Source: an uncultured Ruminococcus sp. (lineage in GTDB: Bacteria; Bacillota; Clostridia; Oscillospirales; Ruminococcaceae). From it: DNA of 19,341 bases. A model generated the notes under the pieces. It was not told where the DNA came from and ran no database searches. It saw nothing but the letters and a program-made list of their open reading frames with translations. Below are positions 6,478 to 13,100 of the stretch, piece after piece. The translations under genes were made by a program, and so were the position numbers. Location of the stretch: NCBI GenBank assembly GCA_945835085.1, contig CAMAIG010000004.1, positions 1-19,341 of the forward strand, written 5' to 3'. Numbering within the stretch: the first letter of the stretch is position 1; the number at the start of each line of letters is the position of its first letter.

Positions 6478-7272
6478 TTATTCTCCGCCTCCATCTCCCG
6501 ATGCCTTGGGCTTTGCGTTAATGGGGAGCATCATTCTGAGCTTTTCCTCCACATAACGGGGGTTTGCTCCCGAAATTATGGCAAGAGTGCCCTCCTCTAT
6601 TATCTGGAGGCACAGCACCTCCTTATTATGGAGATAGCTAAGCTGGTTTCCGATAGGCGTAAAGAGGACGTTTGCAAGCAGGCTTCCGTAGAAGGTTGTT
6701 ACCATGGCTGTTGCCATTGCACCGCCCAGGCTTGCTGCCGAGTTCGGGTCGGTGGGGTCCATCTGCTTGAGCATTCCGATAAGTCCGCAGAGGGTTCCTA
6801 TCATTCCGAATGCGGGGGCTACTCCTGCTGCTCGTCCGAATATGGCACTGTTCTGATCGTGACGGTCGCAGAGGAAATTTATTGAATCATCGAGCATGGA
6901 TTTTACCTTGTCCGAATCATTTGCGTCTACTATGAGCATCAGTGAGGATTTCATAAACTGGTCGGTGCAGGCGTTTGCCTGCTCTTCCAGGGCAAGTATG
7001 CCCTTCTGGCGGGCTGTTTTGCAGTAATCCACCATTTTTTCTATGTATTCCTCGGGGTCGTATTTCGGTGCCTTGATGGCAAGTCCGATAAGCTTTCCTA
7101 TGTTTTTCAGCGTGCTTCCCGGATAGTTTGCGATTACCGCTCCCAATGTTCCTCCAACTACGATGAACAGTGACGGTACGTCCACGAACCATCCGATCTC
7201 TCCGCCCGATACCATTCCATAGACTGTCATGGCGATCGCAATAACAAATCCTATTATCAGGGTCAAGTTCAT
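6478..7272 (-). CDS. motA: Flagellar motor stator protein MotA
   Basis: MotA forms the pentameric ring of the stator and pushes on FliG using ion flow. The 264-residue protein has four membrane helices (about 3-22, 28-50, 145-168, 183-207) with the large cytoplasmic loop between the second and third. In that loop the FliG-contacting residues are present: R88 and E96 in ARQKGILALEE, spaced as E. coli R90/E98. The conserved prolines P153 (VAPAFGMIGT) and P206 (LFTPIGNQ) match those needed for torque. Its ATG at 7272 has AAAGGAC upstream. Unlike most MotA/MotB pairs, it is separated from motB by 188 AT-rich bases. Confidence 0.97.
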   Translation of the reverse strand: MNLTLIIGFVIAIAMTVYGMVSGGEIGWFVDVPSLFIVVGGTLGAVIANYPGSTLKNIGKLIGLAIKAPKYDPEEYIEKMVDYCKTARQKGILALEEQANACTDQFMKSSLMLIVDANDSDKVKSMLDDSINFLCDRHDQNSAIFGRAAGVAPAFGMIGTLCGLIGMLKQMDPTDPNSAASLGGAMATAMVTTFYGSLLANVLFTPIGNQLSYLHNKEVLCLQIIEEGTLAIISGANPRYVEEKLRMMLPINAKPKASGDGGGE

Positions 7273-7302
7273 AATTATGTGTGTCCTTTCTCGGCTCTGT
7301 TT

Positions 7303-7365
7303 AGCGCTTTGCGGTCTTTTCTGCCGCAGCGCTTAACGGGGATCCTGCCCCGAAGGCTTTGCCTT
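7303..7365 (-). repeat. Three consecutive hairpins between flbD and motA
   Basis: The flbD-motA gap holds three inverted repeats in a row: AAGGC/GCCTT with a 3-base loop (7353-7365), CGGGG/CCCCG with a 6-base loop (7337-7352), and a longer stem with AGCGCT arms plus GCGG/CCGC (7303-7333, AA bulge). They fill most of the 102 bases between the genes. No T run follows, so attenuation or RNA processing is more likely than termination. Confidence 0.6.
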
Positions 7366-7374
7366 TATTTTTTA

Positions 7375-7560
7375 TCAGAGTGTTTTTTTTTCCTTTTCAA
7401 ATGCCATTATTTTTTCGTATATCTCATTTACCGACTCGGCGACAAAATATTTGTGGCCGTTCTGCAAGGTAACTACCGTATCGGGTGTTTCCTCGGCACA
7501 GGCGATAAAGTTTTCATTCATCATCAGGACTCCGCCGTTCATTCGGGTCAGCTTTATCAT
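7375..7560 (-). CDS. flbD: FlbD / SwrD family flagellar protein
   Basis: This is a short protein (61 residues) of the FlbD family, named SwrD in Bacillus subtilis, where it is reported to raise motor torque needed for swarming. The family pattern is visible: I(K/x)LTRMNG near the N terminus, FI at residues 18-19, ETPDTVVTLQNGHKYFVAES, and a Lys/Glu-rich C terminus. The ATG at 7560 has AAGGGGGC upstream. Its place just before motA/motB fits a role linked to the stator. Both flanking gaps (89 bases before it, 102 after it) contain strong inverted repeats, so its transcript segment may be processed or controlled separately. Confidence 0.9.
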   Translation of the reverse strand: MIKLTRMNGGVLMMNENFIACAEETPDTVVTLQNGHKYFVAESVNEIYEKIMAFEKEKKTL

Positions 7561-7599
7561 ATTTTTTCGCCCCCTTTTATACTGATTGTATAAACGCTT

Positions 7600-7635
7600 G
7601 TATGTTACCCAAAGATTATACTTTGGGTAACATAC
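7600..7635 (-). repeat. Perfect 15-bp inverted repeat between flgE and flbD
   Basis: GTATGTTACCCAAAG (7600-7614) and its exact reverse complement (7621-7635) flank a six-base loop, which reads TATAAT on the transcribed strand. It would form a very stable RNA hairpin. No run of T follows on either strand, so it does not look like a standard intrinsic terminator. It begins 14 bases after the flgE stop codon. Confidence 0.85.
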
Positions 7636-7649
7636 TCGTTATTTAAGTC

Positions 7650-9086
7650 TTATCTCTTGAGGTTTACAAGCTCTTCGAGCATGGAGTCGGAGGTTGTGAT
7701 AATTCTTGCGTTTGCCTGATAGCCTCTCTGAGTTACGATCATATCGGAGAACTCGTTTGCAAGGTTAACATTGGACATTTCAAGCTTATTGGACTGAACC
7801 TCGCCTGCTCCCGATTCGCCGGGACGCTTGATGTTTGCCACGCCCGACGCTGCTGTCTGGACAAACTCTGTATCTCCTACCTCGTTAAGACCCTCAACAT
7901 TGTCGAAGGTTGCGATGTCGATACGGCAGAGAGATCTCATCTCGCTGGCATACTGAGCGGTAATTACGCCGTCCGAGCCTACTGTGAAGCCGTCAAGGTC
8001 GGAATACTTGAGGGAGCCGTCCTTCATATCCGCAAAAATCGTATTTCCTCTTGCGTCAACGGTTTCAAAGGTCTTGGAAACTGCGTTGTAGGTGTAGACA
8101 GTCGTGCTGGGGGTATAGGTTCCGTCGCCGTTATCTGTCTGGAGGGTATATGTATGTGTTTTCTGAACGGCACCTGTGCTGTCCTTTGAGGTGGTACACT
8201 GATATGTATAGTAATTGCCGCTTTCGTCTACATAGAAGCCCTTGTCGGGGTCGAAGATAACGCCCTGATTGTTAACATACTTGCCGTTAACGTTATAGAG
8301 GATATAATCTGCCGCAACCTCCTGAGGCTCTGTGGGAGGCTCGCCGGGTGCGGGTGCGTCGATAAGGTCATCGGTCGCTATGAGTCCTCCGTCCATAGCT
8401 CTGTCATATGCTATCTGACGGGTGGTATCATAGGGGTCTGTTCCCGAGAATATGACCTGGGTAGTACCTGCTGTTTCATCGGTAGTTCTGTACTTTGCGG
8501 GTACATCGTCAAAGTCTATCTCACACTCGGGCTTATATGCGTCCCATACAAGGTCGTTGATATTAAGGGTATCAAGCTCTCTTGCATTGTCGGCAGGGTT
8601 GATGTCAAGAAGCTCTGTGGACGAATAGGAGCCGCCGTCGCTTCTTGAACGGTTGCGTGTTCCGAGAATGAACTCGTTAAGGGTATTTACAAGGTTTCCT
8701 GCGGAGTCTACTCCGAAGTTGCCCATTCTTGTGAAGGTAACGCTCGATACCTGTCCGTTTCTGTCAAGCTTGCCGCAGATGAACATTCCGTCCCCTGCGA
8801 TAGCAAGGTCAAGAGTTCTGTTTGTATTCTGGAAGTTCGACATTGACATATCCTTATCTATGGAGGATACCTGTACGCCGTAACCTACCTGTGAGGAGTT
8901 GTTGCCGGCAAAGGTCGCACGGCCGCCTGTTTCGGAACGCTGTGCCTGATAATAGATATCCGCAAAGGACGTTCTTGACGCCTTGAAGCCGTATGTATTT
9001 ACGTTTGCGATGTTATTACCGATTACGTCCATTCGTGTCTGGTGGGATTTAAGTCCCGATACGCCTGAATATAATGATCTTACCAT
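7650..9086 (-). CDS. flgE: Flagellar hook protein FlgE
   Basis: FlgE polymerises into the hook, the flexible joint between rod and filament. The 478-residue protein starts with the axial-protein signature (SLYSGVSGLKSHQTRMDVIGNNIANVNTYGFKASR, spanning residues 4-38) and contains the FlgE segment SIDKDMSMSNFQNTNRTLDLAI (75-96). It ends with the C-terminal helix region (NVNLANEFSDMIVTQRGYQANARIITTSD, spanning 439-467). The central part has an inserted surface domain with a Pro-rich stretch (243-256) and repeated Tyr/Thr-rich beta strands. Four cysteines (C104, C188, C297, C387) are unusual for an exported axial protein. The ATG at 9086 has AAAGGATGG upstream. A 117-base leader with a strong inverted repeat precedes it. 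Confidence 0.96.
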   Translation of the reverse strand: MVRSLYSGVSGLKSHQTRMDVIGNNIANVNTYGFKASRTSFADIYYQAQRSETGGRATFAGNNSSQVGYGVQVSSIDKDMSMSNFQNTNRTLDLAIAGDGMFICGKLDRNGQVSSVTFTRMGNFGVDSAGNLVNTLNEFILGTRNRSRSDGGSYSSTELLDINPADNARELDTLNINDLVWDAYKPECEIDFDDVPAKYRTTDETAGTTQVIFSGTDPYDTTRQIAYDRAMDGGLIATDDLIDAPAPGEPPTEPQEVAADYILYNVNGKYVNNQGVIFDPDKGFYVDESGNYYTYQCTTSKDSTGAVQKTHTYTLQTDNGDGTYTPSTTVYTYNAVSKTFETVDARGNTIFADMKDGSLKYSDLDGFTVGSDGVITAQYASEMRSLCRIDIATFDNVEGLNEVGDTEFVQTAASGVANIKRPGESGAGEVQSNKLEMSNVNLANEFSDMIVTQRGYQANARIITTSDSMLEELVNLKR

Positions 9087-9109
9087 AAATTGACCATCCT
9101 TTCATGTTG

Positions 9110-9185
9110 TGCGGAATTTTCTTCTCCGTCAGTCGGTCGGGAGAATAGCTTTCCATAAATGGTCCAAACTGTATAAAATTCCGCA
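9110..9185 (-). repeat. Nested inverted repeats in the flgE leader
   Basis: TGCGGAATTTT (9110-9120) and its exact complement (9175-9185) enclose 54 bases, inside which TTCTCC/GGAGAA (9122-9127 and 9140-9145) form a second stem. The structure sits between the orf stop at 9204 and the flgE start at 9086. A leader RNA fold controlling hook protein synthesis or message stability is the simplest reading. Confidence 0.6.
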
Positions 9186-9203
9186 AGTTTACTATTTGTA
9201 TAA

Positions 9204-9656
9204 TCAGATTATTACCGTTGAGTCAATGTTTGTGAAAACATTGCCCTGCATATCCTCTGCGTTTACCGCAGTGATGACCTTGTTGCTGCGGATACTTACC
9301 ACAAATGCGGTCTTATCCACTATTACAAGTGCATCGTCGGAGCCTTTGCTTTCCGCAAGCTCCACTCCTCTGTTGAGCCTTGCAAGCTTATCCGAGGACA
9401 TCACATCAATATTACGGCTATTTATCCTGTCAACCGCATGACGGGAGAAGTTTATCCCCGACATTATCTCCAGCATCTCCGCTGTGGCGGGGGTTTCGCT
9501 CCCATGCTCCTCCTCTGCTTCAAGGCGGCTTTTCAGCTCCGCTGCGAAGGGACTGTTTTCGGGAGATACTGCCCCATCGGCATTATCGGTCCGATGAAGC
9601 TTGACATTTTCCGCTGTCCCGATGCCCCTCAGCTGCATATACTCACTGATAAGCAT
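9204..9656 (-). CDS. Flagellar operon protein of TIGR02530 / PF12611 type
   Basis: This is a small protein of unknown biochemical role, known from the same place (between flgD and flgE) in many Firmicutes flagellar operons; I recognise it as the TIGR02530 'flagellar operon protein' type. The conserved half starts at about residue 67 (GINFSRHAVDRINSRNIDV) and continues through VIVDKTAFVVSIRSNKVITAV to a hydrophobic end. The first 60 residues are variable. I chose the ATG at 9656, giving 150 residues. A GTG three codons upstream (9665) lies inside the GGAGG ribosome site and is unlikely to be used. No signal peptide or membrane segment is present, so it is probably cytoplasmic or an export substrate or chaperone; function is not established. 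Confidence 0.85.
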   Translation of the reverse strand: MLISEYMQLRGIGTAENVKLHRTDNADGAVSPENSPFAAELKSRLEAEEEHGSETPATAEMLEIMSGINFSRHAVDRINSRNIDVMSSDKLARLNRGVELAESKGSDDALVIVDKTAFVVSIRSNKVITAVNAEDMQGNVFTNIDSTVII

Positions 9657-9664
9657 TTTCTTCA

Positions 9665-9669
9665 CCTCC
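9665..9669 (-). promoter_or_regulatory. Ribosome site that decides the start of the flgD-flgE orf
   Basis: GGAGG lies eight bases before the ATG at 9656. The GTG at 9665 overlaps its last G and is therefore unlikely to be the true start. Confidence 0.7.
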
Positions 9670-9677
9670 GGCTGATC

Positions 9678-11207
9678 TTATCCTTCCTTATAAACATAAT
9701 GTGCGTGCCATGCACAGTATTCACCGAAGCTCTTCATTGCAGCCTTCTGCTCCTCGGTATATTCCGTTGCAAAGTAAACTATGGCTCTTTCGGAGGGGGT
9801 AAAATCCTTCACGTCGATATCGGGATATGCTTCTCTGTCGAGTAACTGCCTGAGTGTATATTTACCCGATGTATGGAGATAGCACTTGCGTCCCCTGGAA
9901 TCAAGGATCTCTACTCTCTGTCTTCCGTCAGACTGTGTTACCACTTCACCAAGCTTGCCTATGCCGCACCAGCCGATATCTGTGTACTTTCTTCCGCTTT
10001 CGCCAACGCAGATGACCTGTGATGTGTCGATCTTATCCATAATGCTTGTGTTGCCGATGAAACGGATATCTGCCATATGTGTTCCCACATAATCTGCAAA
10101 GGCTGCCTCAAGGGGATACTGATCTGCATATTTTCTGTTGCTTGCAGGGATATTATTGGTTGCTCCCTGTGCATATGTTTCGAGGGTCTGGGCTTCCGAG
10201 TCGTTTTCTTCAACGGTAAGAACTCCCGACACGTCACCCTTATCATAGGTTGCGGAGGATGAACGTGATGAGCTGCTGTTTGATGCATTCACCGTTGTAA
10301 CATACTGATTATAGACCGATGGTGCGGGGATACGGCTGCTGATGTCCGAGCTTGTGCTTGTGCTGTTGTCGAGAGTATCTCCCGATGAAACAAGACCCGA
10401 CCTTGCTGCGATGGTTTCGATATCTGCACTTGCTGTGGTAAAGGTATAGCCGTCTATCTCAATAGTCTGCGGCTCTTCCTCCCCAAACATTCTCATAAGA
10501 TTATTATAGCTGTTTGCGGCGGAAACCGATGCTTCCGAGCTTTCTACCTCTGCTGCGCCCTCTTCGCCTGCAGCGTCATCTGCCTCGCTGCTGTCCTCAG
10601 GCTCCTCAATGGGCACTACCGAGGTGATCGCATCAAAGCTGTAGGACTGGTTGTTATCGAGGGTAACATAACCGTTGCCGCTCTTGATGAAAAGTCCCTT
10701 TACAACTCCTGTGACAGTGTCATCTCCGTCCTTGATCTCAACGGTTCTTCCCACAAGACTGTTGAGCTTTGTGAAAATTTCGCCGTCTACCACGTCGGTG
10801 ATGCTGTCGGAGGAATACTGATTGCCGTTTACAAGAAGCATACAGCCGTCGGAGGTCATTGTTACTGCTTCAACTATTCCTGTGTCGGGATAGCCGCCGT
10901 TATTGACTGTTACTGCCTTGCCGATAAGCGAGGACGAATAGGACAGCGCATTCTGCTGAGTAAGCTGAGATATAGCTTCCATCATGGAATAGGACGCCAT
11001 CTGCTGGATAAACTCGGAGTCGCTCATTGCGTCGTTGAAGTCCTGATTGGACATCTGTGCTGTCATAAGCTTCAGATAGCTGTCAAAATCAAGATAGCTT
11101 GAAGCTTCATTCTCGTTCATGTTTGTATTAACGGACTTATTGCTGTACTTTGAATAGATGTTGTTGATAAGGTTGTCTGCTGAGTAATCATTTACGCCGA
11201 TACCCAT
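9678..11207 (-). CDS. flgD: Flagellar hook cap / assembly protein FlgD, enlarged form
   Basis: FlgD caps the growing hook and helps FlgE subunits fold at the tip. Residues 36-100 hold the clear FlgD N-terminal domain (DFDSYLKLMTAQMSNQDF, then FIQQMASYSMMEAISQL and SLIGKAV). The protein is 509 residues, about twice the common length. After the N domain come two similar beta modules (about 93-139 and 150-198, both of the form SL(I/V)G(K/R)xV ... G(I/V)V ... YSxDxIT). An acidic linker (200-225), a Ser/Asn-rich region (280-320) and a 150-residue C-terminal domain I do not recognise (about 355-509, with W413, C414, C442 and the ending CAWHAHYVY) complete it. The ATG at 11207 has GGGAGG seven bases upstream. 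The stop lies 21 bases before the next orf. Confidence 0.92.
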   Translation of the reverse strand: MGIGVNDYSADNLINNIYSKYSNKSVNTNMNENEASSYLDFDSYLKLMTAQMSNQDFNDAMSDSEFIQQMASYSMMEAISQLTQQNALSYSSSLIGKAVTVNNGGYPDTGIVEAVTMTSDGCMLLVNGNQYSSDSITDVVDGEIFTKLNSLVGRTVEIKDGDDTVTGVVKGLFIKSGNGYVTLDNNQSYSFDAITSVVPIEEPEDSSEADDAAGEEGAAEVESSEASVSAANSYNNLMRMFGEEEPQTIEIDGYTFTTASADIETIAARSGLVSSGDTLDNSTSTSSDISSRIPAPSVYNQYVTTVNASNSSSSRSSSATYDKGDVSGVLTVEENDSEAQTLETYAQGATNNIPASNRKYADQYPLEAAFADYVGTHMADIRFIGNTSIMDKIDTSQVICVGESGRKYTDIGWCGIGKLGEVVTQSDGRQRVEILDSRGRKCYLHTSGKYTLRQLLDREAYPDIDVKDFTPSERAIVYFATEYTEEQKAAMKSFGEYCAWHAHYVYKEG

Positions 11208-12547
11208 AGTTTAGCCTCCCTGTTATAATAGATCTCTGCATTCTGCAGGAAGTCGTCATCGGAAGATATCTCGGTCACTGCTCCGTCCTCATAAACAAAG
11301 CGTCTGCCCGAGCCTCCCTGTGAGAACTGCCGATCCTGTCCGCTGCCCATGTATGCAAGTGCGTTATCCTCTGCACGAGCGGATATTATCTGCTGTGTTA
11401 CGGATATTTCCCTGAGATCAACACCTCTTGATGCCATGGTTTCCGCAAGCGCTGCCGCTCTGTCGCCGATCATGCCTGCCGCTTCGCTTCGCTCTGCTGC
11501 AAAGGCTATTGCCACACCCTTTTCGCTGTGGGTAATCTTTACGACTATCTCTCCCAGCTCCTCGGGATCAAGCTTCAAGGTGATCTGGTCTGTGACCTCC
11601 GCTGCCCTTTGTCTTATCTCGCTTATCCGCTCGATAATTGTCTGTGCAATGGACTCGGTGCTTTCCGCTTCGCGGGTAAACATATTCTCGCTTATTTCAA
11701 ATACGTTTACTGTGCTTTCCTCCTGCACTGCCTGCTGAACGGGGACTGTATCAGGCTCATTATCGGTATCAAGAGGTCTGCTCACTCTTGACATCACTGC
11801 CTGCCTGCTGCTGCCGAACAGCTCCGCAAGCTCTGTGCCGCCTGCACCATGCTGCTCTGTGGCTGTTATCTCAGCCTTTAGCTCACCTGCAAGGATATTA
11901 CAGAATTCCTTGAGTTCCTCGGGAGATGCATTTTCAAGGGCATTATACACATTCTGTATATCTTCCTCTGCAAATTCATCATATACTGCTATTTGTATAT
12001 TAGGAACAATAACCAAGGGGCTTTCCGAATCCGCTGCATTTTCGGTGATCTCCACTGTTATCTCGGGTGCTGCTGCCATTGCTGCCGCTGCTTCCGGAAT
12101 AACCGTTTCCTCATTTTCGGATGCCGCTTCCTTTGCTTTTTTAAGCTTTGCTCCCTCAAGGATTAGCTTTTTCATTGCCTGTGCAGGTGACATTTCGTCA
12201 ATGTCCGAAACTGCCATATCAAGAAGCTGCACAAAAACTGCCTTGTCCTCATCGGAAACGTTTGCCCAAAGCTCCTTTATGCTTTCAGAGGTGGTTTCTC
12301 CCTCCCCAAGGAACTGCTTCAGCACTGCCATAAAGGCGTCTATCCCTGCGGTCTGCTCCAATGCTTCATCTGTCACGGGTAATGCATCTATGACTGCTGT
12401 TTCCTCGGTCGGGACTGCCATCATTGCTCCGAGAAGCTGACCGAATTCGCCTGCATCGCCGTTTTCACGGACTTCTGCCGCTCCCCCCGATGATAAAGCT
12501 GCCTGCACTGCCGAAGGGATCATTGCTGACATTATCACATCGCTCAT
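11192..12547 (-). CDS. fliK: Flagellar hook-length control protein FliK
   Basis: FliK measures hook length and triggers the export gate to change from hook to filament substrates. The 451-residue product has a long Ala/Glu-rich variable N-terminal and middle part and the conserved C-terminal Flg_hook domain (about 319-385) with the LKLDPEELGEIVVK motif. It ends with a polar tail rich in Gly, Ser and Asp. The ATG at 12547 is preceded by a perfect AAAGGAGG site. The last 16 bases overlap the start of flgD, whose ribosome site is inside fliK, so the two are probably translated together. The C-terminal domain makes the identity firm; the rest is too variable to compare. Confidence 0.93.
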   Translation of the reverse strand: MSDVIMSAMIPSAVQAALSSGGAAEVRENGDAGEFGQLLGAMMAVPTEETAVIDALPVTDEALEQTAGIDAFMAVLKQFLGEGETTSESIKELWANVSDEDKAVFVQLLDMAVSDIDEMSPAQAMKKLILEGAKLKKAKEAASENEETVIPEAAAAMAAAPEITVEITENAADSESPLVIVPNIQIAVYDEFAEEDIQNVYNALENASPEELKEFCNILAGELKAEITATEQHGAGGTELAELFGSSRQAVMSRVSRPLDTDNEPDTVPVQQAVQEESTVNVFEISENMFTREAESTESIAQTIIERISEIRQRAAEVTDQITLKLDPEELGEIVVKITHSEKGVAIAFAAERSEAAGMIGDRAAALAETMASRGVDLREISVTQQIISARAEDNALAYMGSGQDRQFSQGGSGRRFVYEDGAVTEISSDDDFLQNAEIYYNREAKLWVSA

Positions 12548-12579
12548 ATTTTTCCTCCTTTCATATTAAGATATTTATG

Positions 12580-12621
12580 TAAAACGCATTGCCGTGCAGA
12601 AGAATACGACTGTGCGTTTTA
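12580..12621 (-). repeat. 9-bp inverted repeat between fliJ and fliK
   Basis: TAAAACGCA (12580-12588) and TGCGTTTTA (12613-12621) can pair around a 24-base loop in the 82-base gap between fliJ and fliK. On the transcribed strand the second arm ends in TTTTA, only faintly like a terminator. A weak terminator or an RNA stability hairpin is possible. Confidence 0.4.
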
Positions 12622-12629
12622 ACCGTTAT

Positions 12630-13085
12630 TTAATTCTGTGCCATTGCACTTCTTACGGCATTGCCGTTAACATACTCCTCGATAAAGCTTTCCTCCGCTT
12701 TGGCTGCCCGGAACTTATATTCCTCCAGCTGCTTTTCCTCCAGCTTTTCAAGGGAGCTTACCTCCTTTGAGGCTTCGACTACCACGCCTGTCTGCCTTTC
12801 GACCTCTTTTTCGATCTCGCAAAGCTCCTTGCGGGCGTCCTCTATCTTTATTCTAAGACCCTTCTGATAATTTGCAAACACCATCATATCGGTTGCGGCT
12901 ATGCCACGGGCTGCCTTTTCATTAAAGCTGTCCTGTGCTCTGTGAAGCTCCGATTCAAGAAGCTCTATCTCCTCTTGTGTTTCCGCACGCCTGAGATTAA
13001 GGGCTGCAAGGTCGTTCTTTTCCTTTTCAAGAAGCTGCCCCTTATAGTCAAGGAGCTTGTCAAGCGTAAATCTGAACTTTTTCAT
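12630..13085 (-). CDS. fliJ: Flagellar export chaperone / ATPase central stalk FliJ
   Basis: FliJ is the small coiled-coil protein that inserts into the FliI ring and links it to FlhA. The 151-residue product is almost entirely heptad-rich charged helix, beginning with the family-typical opening FRFTLDKLLDYKGQLLEKEK and ending near residue 140. The start at 13085 has a perfect AAAGGAGG site upstream. Position immediately after fliI is the normal one. Sequence identity in this family is low, so the call rests on the N-terminal motif, the coiled coil, the size and the context. Confidence 0.93.
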   Translation of the reverse strand: MKKFRFTLDKLLDYKGQLLEKEKNDLAALNLRRAETQEEIELLESELHRAQDSFNEKAARGIAATDMMVFANYQKGLRIKIEDARKELCEIEKEVERQTGVVVEASKEVSSLEKLEEKQLEEYKFRAAKAEESFIEEYVNGNAVRSAMAQN

Positions 13086-13100
13086 TTACCCTTTCCTCCT

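Noticed and set aside
7600..7635. Intrinsic terminator after flgE
   Set aside because: The stem is strong but is not followed by a T run on either strand.
9049..9156. 35-codon minus-strand frame overlapping the flgE start (MESYSPDRLTEKK...)
   Set aside because: No ribosome site precedes its ATG and it ends inside flgE. It may be chance within the flgE leader.
9110..9185. Possible invertible DNA switch like the C. difficile flagellar switch
   Set aside because: The arms are only 11 bp, the interior is 54 bp and it lies mid-operon with no recombinase gene nearby. An RNA hairpin is simpler.
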